Origin: Pantoea rodasii
Lineage (GTDB): Bacteria > Pseudomonadota > Gammaproteobacteria > Enterobacterales > Enterobacteriaceae
Reading direction: 5' to 3'
DNA length: 64,000 nt
NCBI RefSeq assembly: GCF_002095465.1
Contig: NZ_MLFP01000086.1
Span: 310,001-374,000 of the forward strand
The notes under the pieces are model-generated. The model ran no database searches. It was not told the DNA's origin and was given only the letters and a program-made list of their open reading frames with translations. Of the stretch, positions 46,358 through 54,164 are shown piece after piece. The first letter of the stretch is position 1. Each line of letters begins with the position of its first letter. The translations under genes were made by a program, and so were the position numbers.

Positions 46358-46747
46358 ATGGAAAGTAGTTTGGTGACCAGCGTCGGTGCGCTGCTTCTCG
46401 GCGGCGGTGCGGCAGCTGTGTTCTGGAAACCCTTAATGGCCGGTATCGCGGCTATCGTCACCAGCAATCGCGCCGGCGGCGAGATCATCACCAGTTACAA
46501 AGAGCAGGTGATGCTTCTCAAAGAGAGCCATGCGTTGATGCGCCGGGAAAATGATGACCTGCGTATCCGGCACGACAAAAACCTGCGGCGCATCTCTTCG
46601 CTGGAAACCGATCTGCGGCTGATTAAGAACGCGTTGAGCATTTTACTGGCCACCACCGAATCTGACCACAGCGATAAATTTCGCAGTCAGATCAATCAAC
46701 TGATCACCACCCTTGAGGAGAGTCGCGATGGTGCAGATAAACAGTGA
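46358..46747 (+). CDS. Small membrane-anchored coiled-coil protein (cassette gene 1)
   Basis: A 129-residue protein: a Gly/Ala-rich hydrophobic segment at residues 5-36 (VGALLLGGGAAAVFWKPLMAG) then a charged coiled coil (about 45-120, KEQVMLLKESHALMRRENDD). AGAGG precedes the ATG at 46358. It overlaps the next gene by 20 bp, so translation is coupled. No recognised family. A membrane segment plus long coiled coil could be holin- or phage-structure-related, or a membrane effector; that is inference from the repressor context. Confidence 0.75.
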   Translation: MESSLVTSVGALLLGGGAAAVFWKPLMAGIAAIVTSNRAGGEIITSYKEQVMLLKESHALMRRENDDLRIRHDKNLRRISSLETDLRLIKNALSILLATTESDHSDKFRSQINQLITTLEESRDGADKQ

Positions 46748-47057
46748 GTTTAGGGTTAAAAACCATCGGCGTCAGTTATTGCTCGGTGGCCTGCTGCTGG
46801 TGCTGTCACTGCTGTGTGTGGCGATGACCATCTTGTTCTTATTCGTCAACAACAGCGCCAATCAGCGGGTCGAGGAGATTCGCCAGCAGTACCGGGCCAT
46901 TTCCGACCGGCGTGAAGCCCGCGTCGCCGAACTGACCAGCCAACTGGTGACGTTGCAGAAAAAGCTCGATGGTTTGCCGGATCGTACCGCCAGTAAAACC
47001 GCAGACAAGGTGAAACAGGCGGTGGGAGATGAAACGCCATCCGAACCCACGCATTAA
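46728..47057 (+). CDS. Small membrane coiled-coil protein, i-spanin-like layout (cassette gene 2)
   Basis: A 109-residue protein with a basic N-terminus (VKNHRRQ), one strong membrane helix (about 17-42, LLLGGLLLVLSLLCVAMTIL) and a coiled coil (about 46-86). The N-in topology with external coiled coil resembles phage inner-membrane spanins (Rz), but no partner outer-membrane lipoprotein is embedded. GAGGAG precedes the ATG at 46728. Family not recognised. Confidence 0.75.
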   Translation: MVQINSEFRVKNHRRQLLLGGLLLVLSLLCVAMTILFLFVNNSANQRVEEIRQQYRAISDRREARVAELTSQLVTLQKKLDGLPDRTASKTADKVKQAVGDETPSEPTH

Positions 47058-47067
47058 GGAGGCACAG

Positions 47068-47790
47068 ATGAGAATTACTGAGCGGATTGCAGCCGGCCTC
47101 GGCCAACTGTGGTCTTTATTAAGCAAGAAGGAGAGTGTTATGAGCGATCAAACTGTAGTTGAACCGACTGTCGTCAGTACGCCGGCAGAGAGCAGCGCCG
47201 TCTCGCCATTGGAGAGCTTTGCCAATGAGATCGCGGCACCGGCAGTCAGCAGCACGCCGGTGCAAGCTGTTGAACCACCAACGGCAGTTGCCGCAGCCGA
47301 TGCGGTACCGGCAGCAACCGATGATGTCAGTGCAGCAACACCGGTGGTGAGTGCAACGGATGCGGTGCCAGCAGCTACTGACAATGTCAGTGCAGCAACA
47401 CCGGTGGCAGGCGCAACGGATGCGGTGCCGGCAGCTACTGAAAATGTGAGTGCAGCAGCACCGGTGGCAGGCGCAACGGATGTAGTACCGGCAGCCACCG
47501 ATAACGTCAGTGCACAACCACAGGCGGCAGCCGTAACGGATGCGGTACCGGCAGTCACTGACAACGCCAGCGCAGTAGCACCTGCAACGGATGCGGTGCC
47601 AGCAGCGACTGATAACGTCAGTGCAGCAGCACCGGTGCCAGCCGCCGCTCCAGCGGATGCGGTGAGCCAGGATATTAGCGCCAGCGTGAGGGACTTTAGC
47701 CAGGCGTTTAACTTTGTGGAGCAGGGCGTAGAGAGACTGGGCAGCGCAGCAAAGGATGAGCTAATTGCGCTGGCGCGGAAATATCTGTAA
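47068..47790 (+). CDS. Ala-rich 20-residue-repeat protein (cassette gene 3)
   Basis: A 240-residue protein with a short amphipathic N-terminus, six to seven repeats of about 20 residues (core TDAVPAATDNVSAA-PV) between residues 78 and 195, and a compact helical C-terminus (FSQAFNFVEQGVERLGSAAKDELIALARKYL spans about 210-240). AAGGAGG precedes the ATG at 47068; an in-frame ATG at 47140 also has AAGGAG and would give 216 residues. It starts 10 bp after gene 2, same operon. Function unknown; the acidic disordered repeat may act as a linker or extended spacer. Confidence 0.75.
   Translation: MRITERIAAGLGQLWSLLSKKESVMSDQTVVEPTVVSTPAESSAVSPLESFANEIAAPAVSSTPVQAVEPPTAVAAADAVPAATDDVSAATPVVSATDAVPAATDNVSAATPVAGATDAVPAATENVSAAAPVAGATDVVPAATDNVSAQPQAAAVTDAVPAVTDNASAVAPATDAVPAATDNVSAAAPVPAAAPADAVSQDISASVRDFSQAFNFVEQGVERLGSAAKDELIALARKYL
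47299..47655 (+). repeat. 60-bp tandem repeats in cassette gene 3
   Basis: Units beginning GATGCGGTRCCRGCAGC at 47299, 47359, 47419, 47479, 47539 and (after a shorter 51-bp unit) 47590. The regular 60-bp spacing and near-identity point to recent expansion; copy number is likely to vary. Confidence 0.88.
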
Positions 47791-47795
47791 ACGCA

Positions 47796-47817
47796 CGGGC
47801 GACCTTCAGGTCGCCCG
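47796..47817 (+). terminator. Hairpin after the three-gene cassette
   Basis: Perfect 9-bp stem CGGGCGACC/GGTCGCCCG with loop TTCA, 6 bp after the stop; T-tract absent, so termination efficiency is uncertain. Confidence 0.55.
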
Positions 47818-47920
47818 CTATCATCTTCCGATTATTCTTAATGCGGCCTCGCTATTTTCGACTACCTTTAATGATTCAAGCGTTATTTAAACTGGCTTAT
47901 TAAGCGAAAAGGAAGATAGC

Positions 47921-48187
47921 ATGAGTGATACAGAGGCAATCAAAACCAAAACTGACTACCTGCGTGATGTCACCTCCCAGCTTAAAGAGATGCGTCACTA
48001 TGCGCAGACCAATACTGAGACGCTATCCGGCCACTGGTTGGCATTTGATGCAGGCGAGTACAAAGACAAAGAGTACGCAGGACGTTTTGACACGCTGCTT
48101 AACAAGCAGGGACAGCTGTTAGATGATATTGAACAGGCGATTCAGGATTTAGAGATCGCCATTAATCACAGCGAGCAGGAAAGCTAA
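47921..48187 (+). CDS. Small soluble helical protein of unknown function (88 aa)
   Basis: An 88-residue, mostly helical, acidic protein starting SDTEAIKTKTDYLRDVTSQL and ending DLEIAINHSEQES. AAGGAAG precedes the ATG. It may form a helical hairpin. No recognised family; convergent with the DinI-like gene. Confidence 0.65.
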   Translation: MSDTEAIKTKTDYLRDVTSQLKEMRHYAQTNTETLSGHWLAFDAGEYKDKEYAGRFDTLLNKQGQLLDDIEQAIQDLEIAINHSEQES

Positions 48188-48207
48188 GTTCCCTCCGCGC
48201 TGGTGGC

Positions 48208-48447
48208 TTACTCGGCCACCAGCCACATTTCGGCTTCATCAAACATCTCTTCAACAATGCGTGCCACCGTGGCTTTTTCGTTCTTACTCAAATCGGTATC
48301 AATGGCGTTACGCTCCATTGGCTTCACGCGCACCTCTACATCCGGAAATACCCGTTGCACACGCTTCTCCAATTCCTCCAAAATCATTTCACGCGCGCCC
48401 GGTAAACCGGCCACGTTGCGTTTATCGTAAATCAGCTCCACAAACAT
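48208..48447 (-). CDS. DinI-family SOS protein
   Basis: A 79-residue protein of the DinI/ImpC family (ELIYDKRN, then an acidic helical C-terminus with VARIVEEMFDEAEMWL). DinI modulates RecA filaments during the SOS response. A LexA box 36 bp before the start supports damage induction. It could be chromosomal DinI-like or a phage/plasmid-derived paralogue. Confidence 0.85.
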   Translation of the reverse strand: MFVELIYDKRNVAGLPGAREMILEELEKRVQRVFPDVEVRVKPMERNAIDTDLSKNEKATVARIVEEMFDEAEMWLVAE

Positions 48448-48482
48448 CAGGCCATTCCATTTTCAAACAAGGTGCGTCATAT

Positions 48483-48502
48483 TACTGTAAATAAAAACAG
48501 TG
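48483..48502 (-). promoter_or_regulatory. LexA (SOS) box of the DinI-like gene
   Basis: TACTGTAAATAAAAACAGTG matches the LexA consensus TACTG(TA)5CAGTA at both CTGT/ACAG half-sites. Confidence 0.85.
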
Positions 48503-48617
48503 GCAAGCCGTGAACGGTTGCGCAGCGAAATTTTTTTGTTTCTGGCAAGCTGAGCACTGAATTTTTACTGATACTCAACAGCGTTACACAGGGAAATGGA
48601 CTCATTTGGAGGTCAAT

Positions 48618-48911
48618 ATGCGTCAACTGGTTATCGATATCTTATTAAAAATGGCAAAAATGGATGTGGAAGCGAAAGAGCTGGTGGCGCAGGTCGAAGC
48701 GCAGTCATTACTGATTGCGGCTTTGCTGATTCAGGCGAAGCAAGAAAACGCATTAACCATCTCTGACGCCGTGCAGGATGCGATTGTCACCGCATCACGT
48801 TCAGCACCGGATTTTCTGCAGTCGGATGTGGATCTATTACTGACGCATGTTAATCGGCTGCTGGCGGTTGCGAGCTATGTCGAAGTCAGGGGAATTGAGC
48901 GGGAAGGGTAA
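48618..48911 (+). CDS. iraP: Anti-adaptor protein IraP-like (RpoS stabiliser)
   Basis: A 97-residue helical protein whose N-terminal half matches E. coli IraP: MRQLVIDILLKMAKMDVEAK and KELVAQVEAQ against KNLIAELLFKLAQKEEESK and KELCAQVEA. IraP binds RssB and blocks delivery of RpoS to ClpXP, originally on phosphate starvation. The C-terminal half is longer than in E. coli (86 aa). GGAGG lies five bases before the ATG at 48618. Confidence 0.78.
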   Translation: MRQLVIDILLKMAKMDVEAKELVAQVEAQSLLIAALLIQAKQENALTISDAVQDAIVTASRSAPDFLQSDVDLLLTHVNRLLAVASYVEVRGIEREG

Positions 48912-48926
48912 CGTAAAAAAATACAA

Positions 48927-48961
48927 CCTCTGGAGGGGAAATCCAGCAACTCCTCCAGAGG
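48927..48961 (+). other. 10-bp inverted repeat after iraP
   Basis: CCTCTGGAGG/CCTCCAGAGG with a 15-nt loop, 16 bp after the stop; no T-tract. Each arm also resembles a Shine-Dalgarno, which is probably incidental. Confidence 0.5.
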
Positions 48962-49015
48962 CGGTGCAACAGCACCTTCGTTCAAGGACAATCTACGACC
49001 TAAGCCGCAAGAGAT

Positions 49016-49052
49016 AAGTTATACAACTTTGCTGAAGTTGTACAACTTTTTC
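49016..49052 (+). terminator. Tandem palindromes/terminator-like hairpin downstream of iraP
   Basis: AAGTTATACAACTT and AAGTTGTACAACTT (the second a perfect palindrome) are separated by 5 nt and followed by TTTTTCC. The two arms can pair as a 14-bp stem with one mismatch, making a terminator, but each is also a 14-bp operator-like palindrome. Confidence 0.55.
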
Positions 49053-49109
49053 CTTGGTGATTTGTGTGGTTGGAGGTGTGTTTGAGATATATTTTTAGGG
49101 CCGCTGCGC

Positions 49110-49433
49110 TTAAAGTTCGTTCTTGATGCAGAACGCTTCCCACGTCATCCCCAACGCTTCCGCATGAGATTTCAGATAGCTTTCGATGGCGTCCGCCGCC
49201 ACAGCTTTATCCTGCTCGGCTAACTGAATCGAAAACAGCATGCCATCCAGCTTCTTCTGGCGCAGGAACGCGGCATAAATCCGCTCGGCATGCCATTCAC
49301 GCAGCTGGCGTAAAGACAGATTAGCCGCACGCGCATCACTCTCGGTGAGTTCATCCAGTGCGGCTTGAAAATCGGCGTGCGCGGCAAAAAACATGGTACG
49401 TGCTTGCGCGTAATACTCTTCTGGGGTTTTCAT
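49110..49433 (-). CDS. Conserved small helical protein (107 aa)
   Basis: A 107-residue soluble, predicted all-helical protein (YYAQARTMFFAAHADFQAAL, ending ALGMTWEAFCIKNEL). The layout recalls the DUF6388-type proteins of gamma-proteobacteria, but I am not certain. Monocistronic, on the minus strand between iraP and yedD. Confidence 0.65.
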   Translation of the reverse strand: MKTPEEYYAQARTMFFAAHADFQAALDELTESDARAANLSLRQLREWHAERIYAAFLRQKKLDGMLFSIQLAEQDKAVAADAIESYLKSHAEALGMTWEAFCIKNEL

Positions 49434-49581
49434 GCGGAAATCCTGCTTCTCTAATTGCGCGCTAGTGTAACGTGCGCGGGTGACGTTGTCAGGAGCTTCA
49501 GGGTTTTAAGCAAGATGCCTTGCGCAACTTACGCGAAAAATTATAACGTAGCCGCCATTGATGCGAGTGTAGGGACCGATA

Positions 49582-50049
49582 ATGAAAAAGTGGATAATAC
49601 TGGCCGCGCTGGGCTTAAGCGGATGTGCGCAAATCAGCAGTTATGATCAGGCAGTCAAAACCCCGGCACCGGCCGAGTTGCAGGGCAACTGGCAGACCGT
49701 TGGGCCACAGAGCAAGCTGATCAGCGGACAGGCGATGGGCAGCCTGATCATTGGTGCGCAGGGCGATACGCTGGATTGTCGTCAGTGGCAGCGCGTGATT
49801 GCTAAACCGGGCAAACTGGCACGCCTGAGCGATGAGTGGGTCAACGTGACGCGTCAGGTCCGCGTGATGCCCATAACGCTGGAAAACGGTGAACTGCGTT
49901 ATGATGGCTTGCGCATGCGCAGAGTTGAGCGCCCAACCGTTGAGTGCCAGCAGGCGCTGGAAGCCGTAGCGAAGCGTCCGAAAGACGCGGTGATTCAGGA
50001 TATTGAGCCACAGATTATGCAGCCGGTTTCGGTGCCTGCGCAGAAGTAA
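49582..50049 (+). CDS. yedD: YedD lipoprotein
   Basis: A 155-residue lipoprotein with lipobox LGLSGC (cleavage before C15), matching E. coli YedD in TPAPAELQGNWQT, GDTLDCRQWQRVI and the RVERPTVEC segment. Function unknown; in E. coli its expression responds to envelope stress. It is convergent with fliT, the same neighbour as in E. coli. Confidence 0.92.
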   Translation: MKKWIILAALGLSGCAQISSYDQAVKTPAPAELQGNWQTVGPQSKLISGQAMGSLIIGAQGDTLDCRQWQRVIAKPGKLARLSDEWVNVTRQVRVMPITLENGELRYDGLRMRRVERPTVECQQALEAVAKRPKDAVIQDIEPQIMQPVSVPAQK

Positions 50050-50065
50050 TCTTGTTGGCCGCCAT

Positions 50066-50100
50066 AAAAAAACGGGTGAGCACAATGCTCACCCGTTTTT
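50066..50100. terminator. Bidirectional terminator between yedD and fliT
   Basis: Stem AACGGGTGAGCA/TGCTCACCCGTT with a 3-nt loop and T runs on both strands. Confidence 0.9.
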
Positions 50101-50118
50101 CATTCAGCCCGCCGCCAA

Positions 50119-50472
50119 TTAATTCTGTGGCAGATACACATTACCTTGCTTGCCGTAAGCGCTCATCACTGACTTTTGTTTCGATGATTGGCCCACCAGC
50201 AGCGTCAGTTCATCCATACGCAATTTCAACAGACGTTTGACTTCACTCTCATTGTCGAGGATATGGCGCAGTACCGGACGCAGCTGATCCTGCAACTGGC
50301 TGGAGGGCGGCGCCGCTTCGGTCGAGCGGGCCAGGGTTTGCACCGCACTGACATAATCCACTTCCTTTGTAATCAGGTCATCCCATTCGCCGTCTGCGGC
50401 CAGGCGCAGCATTCCATGGCTGAGATCGAGTAACTGTTGGTAAACGGTAATCAGATGCGGTGCATTGTTCAT
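50119..50472 (-). CDS. fliT: Flagellar export chaperone FliT
   Basis: A 117-residue helical chaperone for FliD that also binds FlhC to restrain class II transcription. Family features include YQQLLDLSHGMLRLAADGEW and the C-terminal helix. Its ATG overlaps the fliS stop. Confidence 0.92.
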   Translation of the reverse strand: MNNAPHLITVYQQLLDLSHGMLRLAADGEWDDLITKEVDYVSAVQTLARSTEAAPPSSQLQDQLRPVLRHILDNESEVKRLLKLRMDELTLLVGQSSKQKSVMSAYGKQGNVYLPQN

Positions 50473-50879
50473 TAAACGGCGTCCTGAAGGTGTTGAGGTT
50501 GTGCGACTTCTTTCCAGGCGTCAGCGATATTGCGCAGAAGGCCTTCGACTTCCTCGATGGCTTCTACATCATTACGCAGGTTTGCCTGCAGCAGACGGCG
50601 GACCATATAAGCGTAAAGTCCCACCAGATTATCGGTGAGCTCATCGCCACTACCTTCCACCAGACCCTGCTTAAGTCCGTTTTCGATGATGTTAATCGCT
50701 TTAGACAGCGATGAACCTTTGCCTTCAATATTGCCATCCTGCAAAAACAGGCGGGCACGAACCAGCGCGCTGAGCGCGCCGTCAAACAGCATGGAGACCA
50801 GCTGCTGCTGGTTGGCGCTCATGACAGCGCTCTCCACACCAATTTTTGCATAGGCTTTAGTGCCATTTGCGCTGTACAT
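50472..50879 (-). CDS. fliS: Flagellin chaperone FliS
   Basis: A 135-residue four-helix chaperone that keeps flagellin unpolymerised before export: SANGTKAYAKIGVESAVMSA and QLVSMLFDGALSALVRARLF. The ATG at 50879 has AAGGAG five bases upstream, preferred over a GTG at 50885. Confidence 0.95.
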   Translation of the reverse strand: MYSANGTKAYAKIGVESAVMSANQQQLVSMLFDGALSALVRARLFLQDGNIEGKGSSLSKAINIIENGLKQGLVEGSGDELTDNLVGLYAYMVRRLLQANLRNDVEAIEEVEGLLRNIADAWKEVAQPQHLQDAV

Positions 50880-50891
50880 GATCACTCCTTA

Positions 50892-52319
50892 TTACGATGA
50901 GCTGCTGGAGCTTGAGCTACTTGAAGACTCGAACTGCTGCGTCAGATAGCTACTGGTTTGGTTCAACGAACTCATCAGAACGTCGAGGGCGGTAAACTGG
51001 GTCTTATAACGCGCCACCATGTTGTCGATGCGGGTGCTCATTTCGTTGTACTGATCGGTCAGCTGGTTCAGCGTCTTGCTGACGCCATCGGTAGCCGCCT
51101 GCACAATTCCCGTAGATGAGAGCCAGCCCGTCAGATTGGTCGCCATAGTGGTGGTAATACCGGTGGTTTTACCGTCACCGACGATCATCTCTTTCACGCC
51201 ATCTGCATCACTGCTCAGGGCAGTTTCTAACTTGTCTGAATCCAGTTCCAGTGAGCCGCTGGTTGGATCGGTAGTGATACCGATCTGCGCCAACGTCTTA
51301 TAGGTTGATGAGCTTTGCGCATTAGTCAGCATGCTTTTCAACTGGGTCTGGATAGTACGCAGCGTGCTATCGCCGACTAAGGCACCGTTGCTGGAATCCT
51401 GTGCGTCTGTACCCACATCTACCGCAGTGTATTTGGTCAGGGTATTGAACTGATCCAACAGGGTGTTATAAGCATTTGTCCAGGTCTTAATGGCACTCTC
51501 AGCCTTCGACGTGTCCTGGGTGATGGTCAGCGTCTGGTTACCGGTGGTGGTGTCATTCAGATTGAGCGTGATGCCTTCCAGCGCATCGCTAATGGTGTTG
51601 CTGCTGTTCTCAATCTCAACGTTATTCACTGTCAGCTTGGCATTTTGCGCGGTGACGCTTTCGGTCATCGCGTTGCTGCTGGCGGTTGAGTCGTAACCCA
51701 AAATACCTTGCAGGGTGTCATCACCGGTGACTTTGATTGAACTCACTGCATTATCACTGCCGGTTTCGCTTGAAGTCAGCGATAAACGATAGCTGCCATC
51801 ACCCACTTTGATAATGGTGGCCGAGACGCCTGCATCAGCGCTGTTGATCGCATCACGCATACCGGTCAGCGAGGTTTGATCGCTGGTCAGGGTGATGTCT
51901 TTGCTGGTGCCGTCTTTTAACGCGATGCTCAAGGTACGGCTGCTGGCGGAACTGTCACCCAGCGCGGTGGTGTTGCTGGTTTGCACGGCTGAGGTCAGGG
52001 TTTGTGCCTGAGCCAGCTGCGACACGCTAATGGTGTATTTACCGGCCACCACAGTACCTGATGTTGTGGCACTGAACGCGCTGGAGCTGCTAGAGGCTGA
52101 CGTGGCAGAGAATAGGTCAGCACTGTTCAGCGCGGTGTTGGCGGTCTGGAACGTAGACAGCGAGCTTTTCAGCGTGGCATAGGCACTCAGCTTGGCGGTA
52201 TAAGCGGTTTGCTGAGTCGAGATCGGTGTTAATGATGCTTTCTCGGCGGTGGTCAGGCTATCCAGAATGGTACTTAAATCGAGTCCTGAACCGATACCGA
52301 GGGTAGAGATACTAGCCAT
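50892..52319 (-). CDS. fliD: Flagellar filament cap protein FliD
   Basis: A 475-residue filament cap (HAP2). N-terminal SISTLGIGSGLDLSTILDSL and C-terminal coiled coil (NQLTDQYNEMSTRIDNMVARYKTQFTALD) are conserved; the middle is Ser/Thr-rich. It ends in an unusual run of serines. A sigma-28 promoter lies 42 bp upstream. Confidence 0.95.
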   Translation of the reverse strand: MASISTLGIGSGLDLSTILDSLTTAEKASLTPISTQQTAYTAKLSAYATLKSSLSTFQTANTALNSADLFSATSASSSSSAFSATTSGTVVAGKYTISVSQLAQAQTLTSAVQTSNTTALGDSSASSRTLSIALKDGTSKDITLTSDQTSLTGMRDAINSADAGVSATIIKVGDGSYRLSLTSSETGSDNAVSSIKVTGDDTLQGILGYDSTASSNAMTESVTAQNAKLTVNNVEIENSSNTISDALEGITLNLNDTTTGNQTLTITQDTSKAESAIKTWTNAYNTLLDQFNTLTKYTAVDVGTDAQDSSNGALVGDSTLRTIQTQLKSMLTNAQSSSTYKTLAQIGITTDPTSGSLELDSDKLETALSSDADGVKEMIVGDGKTTGITTTMATNLTGWLSSTGIVQAATDGVSKTLNQLTDQYNEMSTRIDNMVARYKTQFTALDVLMSSLNQTSSYLTQQFESSSSSSSSSSS

Positions 52320-52360
52320 GTTGTTTCCTTTTATATCGACACGGAGAGTGAATACCCGGG

Positions 52361-52387
52361 TTATCGGCTTTTGATGGGCAAAGTTTA
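52361..52387 (-). promoter_or_regulatory. Sigma-28 promoter of fliDST
   Basis: Minus-strand TAAACTTT-N11-GCCGATAA; the -10 matches the FliA consensus exactly and the -35 in all but one or two positions. Confidence 0.88.
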
Positions 52388-52551
52388 AAATTATTTACCA
52401 GCGAGTGATAAAGCGAATAACACCTATAGAGAAGGGTATTTCTGACGCTAGAAAAGTGTTGGTTTGGCACTAAAGAAGTCCGAGAGGGTGGCGATAATGA
52501 TAAGCGTGACAGGTTGAAGAGAAAAAATTTCGCCTGGTACTAAAAAATATC

Positions 52552-52578
52552 TAAAGGTTGTTTAAGCACAGACGATAA
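52552..52578 (+). promoter_or_regulatory. Sigma-28 promoter of fliC
   Basis: TAAAGGTT-N11-GACGATAA, close to TAAAGTTT-N11-GCCGATAA, 76 bp before the flagellin start. Confidence 0.88.
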
Positions 52579-52654
52579 CAACTTTGACGGCGCTGAAGCC
52601 GGCGGGTTGAAGCCCAAACCATAACCAAAGACTTGATTAATAGGAACTTAAACC

Positions 52655-53944
52655 ATGGCCCAAGTAATTAACACCAACAGCCTCTCGCTGATCACTCAGA
52701 ACAACATCAACAAGAACCAGTCTGCTCTGTCTACTTCTATCGAGCGTCTGTCTTCTGGTCTTCGTATCAACAGCGCTAAAGATGACGCTGCTGGTCAGGC
52801 AATTGCCAACCGTTTCACCTCTAACATCAACGGCCTGACTCAGGCTGCTCGTAACGCCAACGACGGTATCTCTGCTGCGCAGACGACTGAAGGCGCACTG
52901 TCAGAAATCAACAACAACTTACAGCGTGTTCGTGAACTGACCGTACAGGCTCAGAACGGCACCAACTCTGATTCTGACCTGTCTTCAATCCAGGACGAAA
53001 TCAAATCCCGTCTGGACGAAATTGACCGCGTATCTGGTCAGACTCAGTTCAACGGCGTGAACGTACTGGCTAAAGACGGCAAAATGTCTATCCAGGTTGG
53101 CGCTAACGATGGCCAGACCATCGATATCGACCTGAAGAAAATTGACTCTACTACACTGGGTCTGAAAGGTTTCTCCGTAGATGGCAACTCCCTGAAACTG
53201 AGCGACGCGGTTACGACTGTTGGTGACGCTTCTGATTCAGGTGCTACAGTTTCTGCAGTTGACCTGAGTGCAGTTGCAAGCGGTCTGGGTGTTGATGCAA
53301 GCGGCCTGTCCTTGCACAACGTGCTGACCTCTGGTGGTGCTGCAACAGATACTTATGTAGTTTCATCTGGTAGCGATAACTACTCTGTTTCTGTTGGTGC
53401 AAGCGGTGCAATCACTCTGAACACCACAGATGTTTCTTACACGGATACTGATAATGGTGTGACCTCTGGCGAAATGTCAGGCAAATTTATCAAGGTTGGC
53501 AGCGACTCAACTGGCGGTGCAGTAGGTTTCGTTACCGTTCAGGGCAAAGATTACAAAACTGATGCAACAGCTATCGTCAACGGCGGTAACACTACTACTA
53601 CTGGCACCACTGATATTGCCGATATCGCGGATTCTGCTAACGCCAACGTATTCAGTGGTTCTTCAACTAACGACCCACTGGCGTTGTTGGACAAAGCTAT
53701 TGCTCAGGTTGATACCTTCCGTTCAAGCCTGGGTGCGGTACAGAACCGTCTGGATTCAGCGGTAACTAACCTGAACAACACCACTACTAACCTGTCTGAA
53801 GCACAGTCACGTATTCAGGATGCTGACTACGCTACTGAAGTTTCGAACATGTCTAAAGCACAGATCATTCAGCAGGCAGGTAACTCAGTGTTGGCTAAAG
53901 CTAACCAGGTTCCACAGCAGGTTCTGTCTCTGCTGCAGGGCTAA
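52655..53944 (+). CDS. fliC: Flagellin FliC
   Basis: The filament subunit, 429 residues. The conserved N-terminal D0/D1 (VINTNSLSLITQNN, ERLSSGLRINSAKDDAAGQA) and C-terminal D1/D0 (ending NQVPQQVLSLLQG) bracket a variable Ser/Thr/Asp-rich middle (about residues 175-330) that forms the surface-exposed domain. The central region is rich in Ser/Thr, potential O-glycosylation sites. A sigma-28 promoter precedes it and a strong terminator follows. Confidence 0.97.
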   Translation: MAQVINTNSLSLITQNNINKNQSALSTSIERLSSGLRINSAKDDAAGQAIANRFTSNINGLTQAARNANDGISAAQTTEGALSEINNNLQRVRELTVQAQNGTNSDSDLSSIQDEIKSRLDEIDRVSGQTQFNGVNVLAKDGKMSIQVGANDGQTIDIDLKKIDSTTLGLKGFSVDGNSLKLSDAVTTVGDASDSGATVSAVDLSAVASGLGVDASGLSLHNVLTSGGAATDTYVVSSGSDNYSVSVGASGAITLNTTDVSYTDTDNGVTSGEMSGKFIKVGSDSTGGAVGFVTVQGKDYKTDATAIVNGGNTTTTGTTDIADIADSANANVFSGSSTNDPLALLDKAIAQVDTFRSSLGAVQNRLDSAVTNLNNTTTNLSEAQSRIQDADYATEVSNMSKAQIIQQAGNSVLAKANQVPQQVLSLLQG

Positions 53945-53967
53945 TCGCTCTTCGCTTCTTGCTTATC

Positions 53968-53995
53968 AAACCCCGCTTCGGCGGGGTTTTTTTAT
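53968..53995 (+). terminator. fliC terminator
   Basis: Stem AAACCCCGC/GCGGGGTTT with a TTCG tetraloop and a seven-T tail. Confidence 0.95.
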
Positions 53996-54164
53996 TGCCA
54001 TTTTTTGGCAATTATAATAGCCAAAATTGATATATCGGATTAGCCATATTTTTCCCTCCTGCTTACGCGATTGACTAACGCCATTCTGGCTATGCTAAAG
54101 CAAAATTGTATTCGTTCTGAGCTACAACGTTGCGAGTTTAGAACATCTGAGGGAATGACCTGCT

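Noticed and set aside
47119..47564. Two antisense frames over the 60-bp repeats
   Set aside because: Long open frames on the opposite strand are a by-product of the repeat composition.
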